A DNA stretch of 64,000 nucleotides from Cristatella mucedo (Eukaryota; Bryozoa; Phylactolaemata; Cristatellidae). Shown here piece by piece: positions 1-9,769 of the stretch. The notes under the pieces are model-generated. The model worked only from the letters and a program-made list of their open reading frames with translations, made no database searches and had not been told where the DNA came from. Made by a program: the position numbers and the translations under genes. The stretch is from NCBI GenBank assembly GCA_009760855.2, contig WPIO01000008.1:8913501-8977500 (forward strand). The letters run 5' to 3'. Within the stretch, counting starts at the first letter, position 1; every line of letters begins with the position of its first letter.

Positions 1-84
1 ATGCAGTAACTAAACACCGAAGTTTCGCGTGTTTATCACCGTGGCTGTATTATAGTCAGCAATAATTGTAGCGAGTCCTTTTCG

Positions 85-130
85 TAGCACCCTGAGAGAA
101 CTTAATCTCGATTCAAATGAACAGCCCTAG
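85..130 (-). repeat. SINE/LINE 3' tail fragment
   Basis: A short minus-strand match to the tail hairpin shared by the LINE and SINE families of this window: the + strand reads CCTGAGAGAACTTAATCTC. Only the tail is left, so the family cannot be decided. About 500 bases to its right hold nothing I recognise. Confidence 0.35.
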
Positions 131-663
131 CTGAAAGAGATGGAAGCAATTGCAATACTGAATGACAAGCTAGGCACTCAGCATCTAAGGCAAGCTTGCG
201 AGAGCACTCAAATATCAAGCTGAGACAGACAAACAAAAGGCTCACGGTTTCTAGGTAGACGGCCCCTGGTTAGCTAAATTAAAAAGAGATGACGTGATAT
301 AAGTCAGTAGTGAGTCGCTTTGAGGGAACAGGAACTCTGAAGCCTGCGAGCACTGGGCCGAGACCCTACGAGGGCTCAGTCTGCCTAAGCAGCCACGGGC
401 TCAAGAGTGTTGGGGGGGCAGACGATGACTCGGCAGGCCTGCCCAAATCTCTGCCTTAGCAGCATCTGTGGAGATATCCACCTACCACTAACTGCTGCCA
501 GCTGTCGGGCTGGTTCGGAACGAACAATGGCTAGATAGTGCGAAAGCAATGCATGCACCTTGACGCCGGCCGCCGTCTAGAGTTTGTAGACTGGGCTTGG
601 CCGGCGTAGTTTGGAGACTAGAGTGTTTGGTGATGGAGCCAGCAGGCGTGTTGCTTGGTCGTG

Positions 664-1029
664 CTACCCAGCCCGACGACAGGTCGTGCGGAGGGCTGTC
701 ACAGTTGCAAACTTTGGGACCTCTGTGAGTGAAAGTACAGTGTAAAAGCTTAGACTGAAAGCATAGAGGGACTTGAAGTTTGCTAGAGGACTCAAGTCGT
801 CGATCAGAGCCAAAGAGCTGCCACTGGTGGGAGCTGAGGCCTGAAGTGAAACTAATTCAGAGAGGCTGGCAGTGGCAAGTGAATGGAGGAACCTATAGGT
901 TCGTGAGCACACGATTCTAAAGTCGTTATGCTTAATGATAGGCAGCAAGTGTAGACTGGTGAGCAGTGCTGTAATGTAGTAGTTTTGAATTTTACAACAA
1001 TTAAGCCAAGCTGCTGAGTTTCGCAACAA
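664..1029 (-). mobile_element. Degenerate LINE reverse-transcriptase C-terminal remnant
   Basis: The minus-strand reading frame contains a string resembling the region just after the reverse transcriptase in CR1/L2-like LINEs: a block like LLTSLHLLPI, followed by a TYRFLHSLA block and later SLYAFSLSFYT. Other LINE copies in the window have LLADLHWLPV and TFRSLHSMAP at the same spacing. The copy is more diverged than the others and probably a different subfamily. No intact enzyme is encoded. Confidence 0.45.
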
Positions 1030-1084
1030 AAGACGTCTTATTGCACAGGCCTCATGACATGCAAGTAGAGTGATGGGCAGGTCA

Positions 1085-1205
1085 TGACAGGGTATATAAC
1101 AATACGTAACTATAAGGATATATAACTATAAGAATATATAATATAAAAATATATAACTATAACAATGCAATGTACAACTATAACAAATATAACTACAACT
1201 ATATC
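1085..1205. repeat. Degenerate tandem repeat, ATATAACTATAA-like
   Basis: AT-rich imperfect tandem array built on a unit of about 12 bases (ATATAACTATAA and variants). It abuts the 3' end of the minus-strand R2-like fragment at 1205-1663 and could be that element's 3' end or target-site slippage. Confidence 0.55.
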
Positions 1206-1663
1206 TACTTACACGTTAAAGATTCGTTAAAATGTTTAACGTGAATATACATTAGCCAGCTGTGCTCTGCCCTGCCGGGGTCACAGGTGCTACCCAGGTC
1301 TTCCGGTTCAGGAACAGGGACCACACAGCTTCCGAACCAGTAATGGCATTGGAGACGCTGTGCAGCCTTAATGCCTTTCTCTCCGTGCCGTGGGATGCCG
1401 AGTTCGGCCAGGCAAGCTGCATTGTTTGGCCACCAGCTGCCGAGAGCCCCGACCACTGCCGACCGGTAGCCAGCAGTCAGGAAAGACCGGGCAATGGCTG
1501 CATATTTATCGGTCTTGTTCGGGGCCGCCATAATCAAAGGATCGTCGCTGCTGTCGAACGGCACCGTCATATCCACAATGACTAAATCAATGACCAGGTC
1601 CAACTTGAGAGCCAGACCACCGCCAAGCAGGAGGGCTCGGCCTGCCGATATGCAGTTGAGCAC
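1205..1663 (-). mobile_element. R2-like non-LTR element, restriction-like endonuclease fragment
   Basis: A 152-codon minus-strand frame reads like the C-terminal restriction-like endonuclease (RLE) region of R2/NeSL-type retrotransposons. It has a KLDLVIDLVIVDMTVPFD block (family form K-P-D-L-V... V-x-D-V-T-V-P-F-E), then DKYAAIARSFL and VVGALGSWWPNN followed by LGIP. The putative PD-(D/E)xK residues are K, D and the acidic residue after VPF; the family proline before the D is leucine here. No reverse transcriptase is visible upstream in the minus sense, so this is a truncated copy. No ribosomal DNA flanks it. The overlapping + strand frame is a shadow. Assignment rests on motif memory, without an alignment. 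Confidence 0.55.
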
Positions 1664-2004
1664 GGTGGCCGAAAGAGCTCAGATTAGTGTCTGTGAGTGC
1701 ATGGATGACTTCGTGGGTGTTGGGAGCGGTGGCATATACAGACTCCAGCTGTTCATGGTTCGTGCAAGTATGGATGCTTGCTCATCGCCGAACAAAGTCC
1801 GTGCTACGGCGGCCAGAGCTGTCCTACTGCCATGGTAGTTACGTTGCTGCACTAATAAACCAATGCTATTATAGTCTTTAATAGGAATGTTCGCAGTCTT
1901 GAGATATCTGAAAAGGTTAATGCTTAGCAACACTTGAAGGTATTCGAAGTTTAAACTTTCAAATGGTCGATGTGTACGAATTTAATGCACAGATAGTTAC
2001 ACAT

Positions 2005-2430
2005 GAGATGAGTTTCATCGTACCACCTGCTTTTCTAAACTGTATACCTATACCTCGTACAAACCTCAAATCAATAGGAGACCGTGCATTTAGTTCGTAT
2101 GCTTCCAAATCCTGGAACTCACTCTCGACTTGCGTCACAACATCCTCTGACTTGACCGCATCTAAAAAGAACTTAAAAAACGCACCTATTTATGAAAGCA
2201 TTTAGTGGTATATGCTTATGCATGCTGACTCTGTGCATGCTGCCAATAACTACACTTGCATGCTGACCCTGTGCATGTCACCCCTAACCACGTTATTCAC
2301 ACTGTTTATCAAGCATGATACCACTTACCATTCGATCGTGTTTCCCTTGCAGCAAATGTAAAGCGCCAAGAAAGAGATTGAGTTCTCTGAGGGTGCTTTA
2401 TCAAGTGTATTGTTATTATTATTTCTTCTA
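2005..2430 (+). mobile_element. CR1/L2-like LINE, 3' end (coding tail plus 3' UTR)
   Basis: The coding tail reads IPRTNLKSIGDRAFSSYASK then SWNSLSTC, the hallmark end of this window's LINE family. After its stop comes the family's 3' UTR with repeated GCATGCTGACYCTGTGCATG units, then the hairpin AAGAAAGAGATTGAGTTCTC flanked by GCGC arms and an ATT-rich tail. The copy is 5'-truncated. The missing upstream part is the norm for all copies here, as expected from target-primed reverse transcription that stops early. Confidence 0.8.
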
Positions 2431-2744
2431 ATACGACATGCAATCGTTAAAAATTCACTCACACAGGCAAAATATTACCGTAACCACGTCTTTTGCATCT
2501 TTTTGCTTGTATTGCAGCACAAGACAAGGTGTGCACTTGGTGGGGGCCTTTTGAAGGTTTTTGTTCAAACTCAGACCCTGAAGCAGTTCGTCTTTCGGTT
2601 TATGCTCTCTTTTCTACTCTGAGCTCCTGCATCTTCATGGTAGTTCTTGGTGCCTACATACACATGCCTACAGAAGCAGAGGCATACATATGCATACCAG
2701 AATATATACTTTTGTAAGTGCCTATTTTTTCTTTCCATCCTAGC

Positions 2745-2905
2745 CATTCCATTCGATCGTGCTTCCTTTGCAGCAGATGCAAAGTGCCTAGTAAGAGATT
2801 GAGTTCTCTGAAGGAGCAATACCAAATGTATTATTGTTGTTATTATAATTATAGCAGTAAAGTGTCTAGTTATAGAGTTAGTTCTCTTAGAGCACAGGGC
2901 ACACG
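2745..2905 (+). mobile_element. LINE 3' tail pieces
   Basis: Two short tails follow one another. The first, at about 2745-2855, has TTTGCAGCAGATGCAAAGTG, the AGAGATTGAGTTCTCT hairpin and an ATT-rich end. The second, at about 2865-2905, is a more diverged hairpin. Between 2905 and 3688 no gene or repeat is recognised. Confidence 0.6.
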
Positions 2906-3688
2906 ATTATTAATTTTGGCTAGTAAAAAATGACAAATCAATTCATTTTAACAGACTCGTGTTGTATTGTTAGATTAACCCGTATAACTGTGTGCCCCGA
3001 TCACGTCTTTGCATCATCCTCCTTCTCCAATTGGAGGTATCTCCCTTTGAAAAATTGACTCACAACCCTTATGCGAGAGGACCCTTATAGACCCCTTTCA
3101 TTTAATAATACTTTGATGCTCCGTTTTACTCTTGATGTAACGTAACAAGTAGGGATTAGGAAGGGTTCCAATGCTGCTGTCTAGATTTTTGACGTGGTTA
3201 CTGCGACTTTATGTGGCAAACTGTGTATGACAAACAGGTTAACTCATTAGGGCAAAGGCTGTTGTTTTAAATAATAATATTAAATAGATGTTTATGTTGC
3301 ACCCAAAGAAAACTAAATCTCACTGTCGGCACTTTACACGTGTGGCAATGGAATCATGTCTATTGGATAGTGATACAGCACAGTGTCAGCATTCGTTATC
3401 AAACAATAGATAATTCACACAGACCTATCAAATGCTGTGAGTAACAAATGCTGTTGGCTAGTTTTTAAACGTCAAGTAGGGGGATGTTGCGACCTCTGTC
3501 AGGAGTAAGTTAAAGGCTACACCCACTCTGTGCCCATTTTTATGATTGTTGTCTGTGTGCACAAATGCGCATCTGTTTTCTGGTATTTTCTGTACCTAGT
3601 CTAGTCTGGTTTGTTCTATTACCGATATGCCTATCCTGTTCAAACTGTGCAAACTCCACACGGCTTTCGGTTTGGTACTTTTTGACAG

Positions 3689-3833
3689 ATTCTGACCAAA
3701 GACTCTGTGACGGTGGCAGTAGATGCTGTCGTCTATTACAAAGTATTCGACCCCACGATGTCCATCAAAAACGTTAAAGATGCTGCAGAATCGACAAGAC
3801 TCCTGTCCCAAACGACTCTTCGCAATGTCCTTG
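3689..3833 (+). CDS. Stomatin/MEC-2-like protein, internal exon (SPFH domain)
   Basis: This exon encodes 48 codons plus one base, starting ILTKDSVTVAVDAVVYYKVF and ending SQTTLRNVL. This is the central SPFH/prohibitin-homology segment of stomatin, podocin and MEC-2 proteins, which scaffold cholesterol-rich membrane and regulate ion channels on the cytoplasmic face. The acceptor is TTTTTGACAG (phase 0) and the donor CTTG|GTGAGC (phase 1). The split glycine codon is completed by the exon at 6530, giving the conserved VLGTKNL junction. The exons upstream (hydrophobic hairpin and the start of the SPFH domain) were not found in 1-3688, so they are probably beyond the left edge. The exon call is an inference from protein similarity and splice phase. 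Confidence 0.9.
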
Positions 3834-4041
3834 GTGAGCTCTGAATGAGCCAAACTGGCTTATGGCAGGGAGTTATTGCTGCTGCTCCCAACTGTGCTGT
3901 CCAGTTGACAAGAGACAGAGCATCTGCTGTCTAGCTCAGTGCATTATCAACTGATCAGTCATTTTCGGTCTTAAGTTACACTGCTCAACAGGCTAACTAT
4001 ATCAACTCTAGCCAGATTGTCTTCAGCAGCAATCTATCTCC

Positions 4042-4043
<2 letters not shown>

Positions 4044-4092
<49 letters not shown>

Positions 4093-4112
4093 GTGTGTGT
4101 ATGTATACATAT
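4044..4112. repeat. (AT)n microsatellite
   Basis: About 45 bases of pure AT dinucleotide, then a short GTGTGTGT/ATGTATAC run, inside the stomatin intron. Confidence 0.95.
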
Positions 4113-4119
4113 TAGCCAT

Positions 4120-4232
4120 TTATATAGCGCCCCAAGCGAGTTTAACCTCTATCCAGATGCCTTACATGTGTCGAAGAGCCCCAGCCCACGACCTAGTTAG
4201 TCAAAGGCGAGCATCTTTCCTCTGGGCCAAAG
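4120..4232 (-). mobile_element. tRNA-derived SINE with LINE-type tail
   Basis: In the minus sense: a tRNA-like head with a diverged box B around 4185 (GTGGGCTGGGGCTC), then a body, then the tail AGAGGTTAAACTCGCTTGGG, a diverged form of the LINE hairpin. Same family as 6255-6372, 36255-36381 and 40578-40699. Old copy in the stomatin intron. From 4240 to 5070 nothing else is recognised. Confidence 0.55.
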
Positions 4233-5072
4233 ATCCTGGCCTACTCTGGATTTGCCTACCTTTTTTGATGTATCAATCTGAGTTCAGGCAGTGGACGAGT
4301 TGCCTTGATCAAACGAAGATCTCGATTGTTTCCTTTCCTCCCTGTGGGCATAATTGATAAGGGGAAGGGGATGTGATCTGGAAAAACTCCAGAGGGGTCA
4401 CTGCGTGGCTCCAGCGTGGGCATTCTTCTTGCACTGTGAGGTGGCCGATAGAGGCGTGGCCGGAGAAGGGGGCACGCATTGATAGTCCTCGGGGTTTCAT
4501 CGGCGCTCTTGAGATATCGATTTACTCTTCGGGGGCGGTGTTGCTGACTGTCGTCTGGTGCTCCAGATCTGACTATCAGTGGGCTAACAGTCTAATGCCA
4601 AACTAGCACCAACCCTCTTATCTGACTACCCTTTTATCTGATTATGTCCACAACTCGAGCTTCGTAAGCCAATAGGGAATGCTGCAGGTCTTTGTTGGGG
4701 GCAGGAGTCTGGGAGCAGAGGATGACTTACTGGCTGGCTAAGTATCATGCAGCTATGCTGCTAAGCCGGTGTTTCCATAAAGTCTGCTAGGCCTGCCGTG
4801 TATTAACAGCTTACGTCTGCCAATCGTAAAGCAGCGAATGCCAGAGGAAAGAGGAGCAGGTGCCATGCTCTGTCAGCCCTGAACACATGCAGAGTTCCCT
4901 AATGCCAACAGCCTCATGAGCAGCAGCCCTGGCCTTTCCGGTTGGCACCTTGCCAACCAAGCTCATGATGTGCCCTGGCATTGGCCTGATTCTGCCATGA
5001 AACAATTGAAGGTGTTAGCCAGAGTCCAGCGGTCCTGCTCTGAACCTTTTTCGACAAGCTGCTCCGACACTT

Positions 5073-5160
5073 AATAATAATAATAATAACAATAATAATG
5101 CAGTTGATATAGTGCCCTCAGAGAACTCGATCTCTTTATAGGCACTTTACATTTGAAAGG
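5073..5160 (-). mobile_element. LINE 3' tail fragment
   Basis: Starts with the ATT-repeat end (TAATAATAATAATAACAATA on the + strand), then GCCCTCAGAGAACTCGATCT and the second arm GGCACTTTACATTTG. This is the family hairpin in reverse. Only the last ~90 bases of the element remain. Confidence 0.75.
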
Positions 5161-5169
5161 CACAACTAA

Positions 5170-6240
5170 GTGCTGTGTGTGGGAATGGGCACTTGAGTAG
5201 TAGGAAAAAAGCAATCGCAGCTTTTCGTGTTGTTCTGGCTCAGGCATCTCATTATGACCTAACTGCTCAAACCAACGCCAGTAACAATGAGGCTGAGCTG
5301 AATGTTTTTCTATTAGTCAATAGTACTTTGCTAAATAATACATCAAAAATAATCATAATAATATGCCCTAGGAAAACAGATCTAAAAGGGGACAGTATTG
5401 AGCAAGGTGCAGGAAGCATTATTTAGTTGGCTGGAAAATTATACGTGTGTGATTTGAAAGGTGATTGCAATGTTTTCTGGCATTGATGGTTCACTTGAGA
5501 AAGCCTGGTGTGGCTTAGAAGTTAATTTCAAGCATTCCTTAGAGCCTTGTAGCACACTGTGCTCCCTTCATGCTAAGTGTCTTTCGACAATCGTCTACAC
5601 GTAGATAAGCTAAAAGGTAGCTGCAACTGGTTGTAGTTCATTGTGCAGCAGGATATCCGCATGAAGATTTCCATACCCACCGATGGTGGATAGGTGGAGG
5701 GGCAGCAGATTGAACCGGTGTGCTTCAGCTCGAGCCAGCACCGACAGACAATTACACTCTGATTGGCAAAGTTACAGTAGACCTTTAATTGGTTCGCACC
5801 CTGTTCGGATTGTCAGCAGAGAAGACTTTGGAGCCAGTGAAGGGGCTGGGTGGGACCAGAAGGCCCCAGCTGCTTAGATCGACAGCAATCAGGCCTATCG
5901 GGCAGCCTGGCTACCGGAAGACCCACTTGATCTCCCTTTATCAGCTGCCTCCAGGAAAGTCAAGCTTGGGCGCCCCTGCCTCAATTCCTGAGATGACAGC
6001 CCTCCTCTCATGCGACTGCATTGCATAAGAGGGCATTCAACGACAGCTTCAAGGCACCTGGGCTGCTGCTTCTCAGCCGGATGCCTCAGACCATTGGTTA
6101 GCTGCTATGCTGTCTGACCTGACACTGGCCTGCTGTACTTGTCTTTGTTTCTATACCGAGGCAGTCTGCAGGTGCAGCTAAGCAACCTGCTGCTCTGCAT
6201 GCCTTTATTGCATGCTGCCTGCTGCTGAGCACCTATAATA
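5170..6240. other. Stomatin intron, no recognised feature
   Basis: Intronic sequence between the exons at 3833 and 6530. Two overlapping + strand frames (5683-5877 and 5789-6028) are short and show no family resemblance. Confidence 0.5.
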
Positions 6241-6254
6241 TAATTCGCTTATAA

Positions 6255-6372
6255 GATAAGGCCCGAAGAGAACTTAATCTCTATTCAGGCGCTTCACAAG
6301 GGGCTCGAGCCCACGACCTCAGTCAGACCTTGGTCGGGGCGAGCATCTTAACCGCTAGACCAAACCAGCTCA
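6255..6372 (-). mobile_element. tRNA-derived SINE with LINE-type tail
   Basis: In the minus sense: TGGTCTAGCGGTTAAGATGC (box A-like), then a box B-like TGGGCTCGAGCCCC, then the tail AGAGATTAAGTTCTCTTCGG, the same hairpin sequence that ends the LINE copies. This is a clear example of a SINE carrying the 3' end of a LINE. Located about 160 bases before the next stomatin exon. Confidence 0.75.
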
Positions 6373-6529
6373 CCTACAGATGATTGACTGCGTTGATGCT
6401 CATTGTTGCTGCCACCAGCCCGGCTGTTTAGTTCAGAAGCTAAGGTGGCCAAGGTACAGGCTCGTGCGACGAATTGTGCAGAGTGCATGCATGCCGTGTC
6501 TAATTGTTACCAGATTTGGTTTTTCAAAG

Positions 6530-6644
6530 GAACCAAGAACCTTACGGAGGTGCTAAGTGACCGTGAAAGCATCAGCCACACGATGCAGGGGGCGCTGGAC
6601 ATTGCAACCGATCCTTGGGGTATCAAGGTCGAGCGAGTGGAAAT
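6530..6644 (+). CDS. Stomatin/MEC-2-like protein, internal exon
   Basis: Encodes GTKNLTEVLSDRESISHTMQ and then ALDIATDPWGIKVERVE, the end of the SPFH domain of stomatins, where the strand and helix pair lead into the coiled coil. The acceptor is TTTTTCAAAG (phase 1, completing the glycine begun at 3833). The donor is GGAAAT|GTAAGT (phase 2). Joined to the next exon, AT plus C gives isoleucine and restores the family sequence [14 protein letters not shown]. The frame upstream of 6530 is intron. Confidence 0.92.
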
Positions 6645-7917
6645 GTAAGTCCTACATGTTACAGAACCTCTGAGCACCAGCTGCACTGATTCTCCAATAG
6701 CCAGAGCTGCTCCTCTCGTTAGGCCAATGTTGCTGCGGCCTTTCGATTGTAAGGTAAATATTTTGGTTTGCCTAATGGCTGCCAGGTTAAGGGCCTGAGA
6801 GGGAGGCCTGAGCTGGGGCCAAAGGAACATGAAGTCTGCTACTGCACCTGCCAATGCACCAATGATGTGTGACTTAACGAAGATGAATAGTCTGACCAAC
6901 CATCGGCATAGGCTGCTGATTATCTTTGTACCGGCAAGCAGTTGCTGGACACTCAAGAGACCTTTGGTCCTTCTCACAGGCCTCTTATTTAAATTGTCTC
7001 AGACTCAATGCCTTTGCAGCCTGATCGATATCTGGCCGAATATTAACTGACAAAATACCCTCCCCACTGTCCAATTGGCAAACAATCGGCACCCACTTAG
7101 GCACAGGAATATTGATCCAACTGCATTGCTTCGTTAACGCATCCATGTAATTAAGGAATGGGACAGCAGCAGGTCATTGCTTCCCATAGCAGTGACCTAA
7201 AGGAGCATGGTGACCTTGGCCATCTCTGAAGATTTATTCGAGAGAGGCACATCAGCTGCTTATATTCTTAAATATGTCCTTGGTCAGGTTAGAAGTAAAT
7301 CGACCACAAAAGCGGTTGCTTAGACCTCTATTTTTAGCAGCCCGAGTAGCTTCTGTTTGCTTTGTGGCTACTTGCTACTAGACAGAGCAATGCAGGCATT
7401 TTCTAGGTCTGAGGCAGGAACCAATCTTATTTAGTGTTCCTGAGCGCTCTGCTCTGCTGGTGATCTGTGCTCTGCTCACTCGGCGCTGCTCGAGATGCAT
7501 AGGACGGCTCGTTTGTTCTTCGTTCGGTGTGTGCCTCCTTCTAGTAGCAAAAACAGAAAAAGAAGTCAACGGCCAATCGCTGCTTACCTGCAAACATGGT
7601 CACACTCGTAGCAGCAAGACTGCTACTTGAGCTTTTGGGCAGTGTTTTGTTGAACACTAACTCCAGCACGTTGCAGTTTGGCTAGCACGAAGCAGCCACT
7701 TTGCTCAGGCTCTCCCTTGCACAGCTGACTTGGACTTTACCGATTATTATTTTGCTTTTCTGCCATTTAGTCTTACACGAAGCTCTGGCAGCAGCCATAT
7801 TGACATGCAGTGCCTGATTCTTCAAAGGTTTTTATGCATTGTACAATGTGACGACTGTCCCTTGTGCTGCTGTCTTGCTGCTGATCTGGTCTATGGCACC
7901 ATCTTTGTCTCGTGCAG

Positions 7918-8215
7918 CAAGGACGCACGCTTGCCGGTCCAAATGCAGAGGGCCATGGCGCAGGAGGCAGAAGCTTCGCGCGAGGCCAGGGCCAAGGTCA
8001 TCGCTGCCGAGGGAGAGCAAAGAGCCTCGAGGGCATTGAAAGAGGCGGCCGACGTAATCATGCAGTCGCCGGCAGCACTACAGCTACGATATCTGCAGAC
8101 GCTTACCACGATTTCAGCTGAGAAGAATTCCACCATTATATTCCCACTGCCTATTGAAATGCTGACCCCTTTCCTACGAGGCAACCTAGCGAATGATGCC
8201 CAGCCGTATTATTAG
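7918..8215 (+). CDS. Stomatin/MEC-2-like protein, terminal coding exon
   Basis: Encodes [20 protein letters not shown], then the coiled-coil block [20 protein letters not shown], then [20 protein letters not shown] and [12 protein letters not shown]. It ends at a TAG after [13 protein letters not shown]. These are the oligomerisation and C-terminal hydrophobic motifs of stomatin, and closeness to the family consensus is high. The acceptor is TTGTCTCGTGCAG. The tail after the last hydrophobic block is short (about 15 residues), as in stomatin and STOML3, unlike the longer tail of MEC-2. There is no sign of decay. The frame open from 7730 upstream is intron read-through. Confidence 0.95.
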
Positions 8216-8903
8216 GAGGGCAAAGTTGCCAGTGATAGAACCATAAACTCCAAGTCGTGCACAGAGATACAACTGCTTCAGAATAATATCTTTTGTGGAT
8301 GAACTGTACTGCTCACTTCAGGGCAAGGCTTGTGTCTACCCGAAGACAGTTACGATTGGGCGTCCATAATCCAATCCAAGGCAATTAGTTCGTCGGGTTT
8401 ATACCACTGTGACGTTACTTATAAGTGCTGCTACCTAGGTAGGTTTACTGTACTTGGGGAAATATTCGTCTTGATTGAGATACACGGCCCATACATGATT
8501 TAAGCATTTCAGTGTATGTCAGTGAGAATAACTACTGACCTCTAATTGTTAGCCAATAACCTTATATGCAAATTTGTGTCGGGCCCGGAACTGATGTTCT
8601 ATGGAGATTGTTTAATTAGGGGTACTGTTGCATTGAATGTAACCCACGCGGCAGAGCCACGTCTAGGTTGTATTTCTGAATGATTTAGTAGAACGCCTGG
8701 CTTTGCCATCGCAGCATAGATTCAACTTTCTAGAATAATATACGCGCTGCTTCCCTTCTTTCTTATAACGAAAAAGAAGTGAATTCCTAAAGGCTCTGTT
8801 TGCGCTTTCTTACTATCGCGGGTGTCCTATCATTGGTATAACTTTAAGTGCCTGCTATTTTGTAAACAACATGCTCTGCAACCAGAAAACGAGATGGAAT
8901 AAA
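8216..8903 (+). terminator. Probable stomatin 3' UTR and polyadenylation signal
   Basis: After the stop at 8213-8215 the first good AATAAA is at 8898-8903 (GGAATAAAAGG). That would make a 3' UTR of about 700 bases. No stronger signal was seen closer. From 8904 to 9575 nothing is recognised. Confidence 0.4.
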
Positions 8904-9575
8904 AGGAAATTGCTTGCATGCTACCACAAGAGAAAAATTGTTCAGGTAGTCTTTCAAAGTTAATGCAAGAAAAGCACGAGACAAGTAGTAATGACATCTA
9001 AGGTATCGTGCTTAGACAAAAAAGAAAGCACACGAGAATACACTGAGGATGAGTGCTTCGTAGAACCTCGGATTAATAACGTGCGATGAATCACATACAA
9101 GCACGCCTGCACAGAACACGAACAAAAAAAGCAAGTTCTCTGGGGCTCGGGAAAGCGACCCGAAAAGACTCATCTTAAGCTGAGACTTACATAATGCAAT
9201 GTCGATGGACGTGGTGACAGAAGCAAGAAGTGAGTAGCAAACATTCGGTGGCTACCGAACTGAAGGCCGATCGATACAAGAGTTCACTTGCTGTTTCGAG
9301 GAACGACGAGACGAGTGGCAGCCAAGTCGCTGGTATTGCCGGAATACACTAAAGGAGCAACGAGGTAGGAAAGATAGGCTGCTGCAAGCCAATGAAACAA
9401 CTTGTTGGCCACGAAGAGGATATTTGGTCTTGATTCGATGCTTGATAGGAAGTCAGTGAAGCTCGGGCAGAAGTGGTTCGGTGTGGCAGCTACCCTAATG
9501 ACGGCAGACCAAACGAGCAGCCGAGTTTTGGGCTTGCTGCAGACGATTAAGAGAATTGGCCTGGAGTCGTGATAG

Positions 9576-9768
9576 TAAAAAAATACTAGCTGATTTAATA
9601 GCCTCTTTTGTAGAGCGACAGAAGAGCCTTTACTGCTATCAACACCGCTTGCAGTGGCTGTAATGCATCGCCCACAAAGGGTATCGCCCATAGCAGGATT
9701 CGAACCTACGACCTTAAGACCAAGGTCGTAAAAAGCAACCACCTTACCTAGTGTGCCATCACGGCTAA
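9576..9768 (-). mobile_element. tRNA-derived SINE, second family
   Basis: In the minus sense the copy starts GAGCC/AGCCGTGATGGCACACTAGG (box A-like) and carries a consensus box B, GGTTCGAATCC, near 9691-9701. A long non-tRNA body follows, and it ends in AAAAGAGGCTATTAAATCAG then TAGTATTTTTTT. The + strand copy at 32817-33000 matches it along its whole length. Its tail lacks the AGAGATTAAGTTCTCT hairpin, so it is a separate SINE family. A 169-codon minus frame across it is fortuitous. Confidence 0.8.
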
Positions 9769-9769
9769 C

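Noticed and set aside
1262-1585. 107-codon + strand frame
   Set aside because: Shadow of the minus-strand endonuclease fragment, which has recognisable motifs.
5040-5100. CRISPR-like or satellite array suggested by repeated AATAATAAT blocks in many places
   Set aside because: These are the ATT-repeat ends of LINE copies, each followed by the same hairpin.
9670-9768. True tRNA gene (consensus box B GGTTCGAATCC)
   Set aside because: No cloverleaf acceptor stem could be closed, and a SINE body and tail follow, with copies elsewhere in the window.
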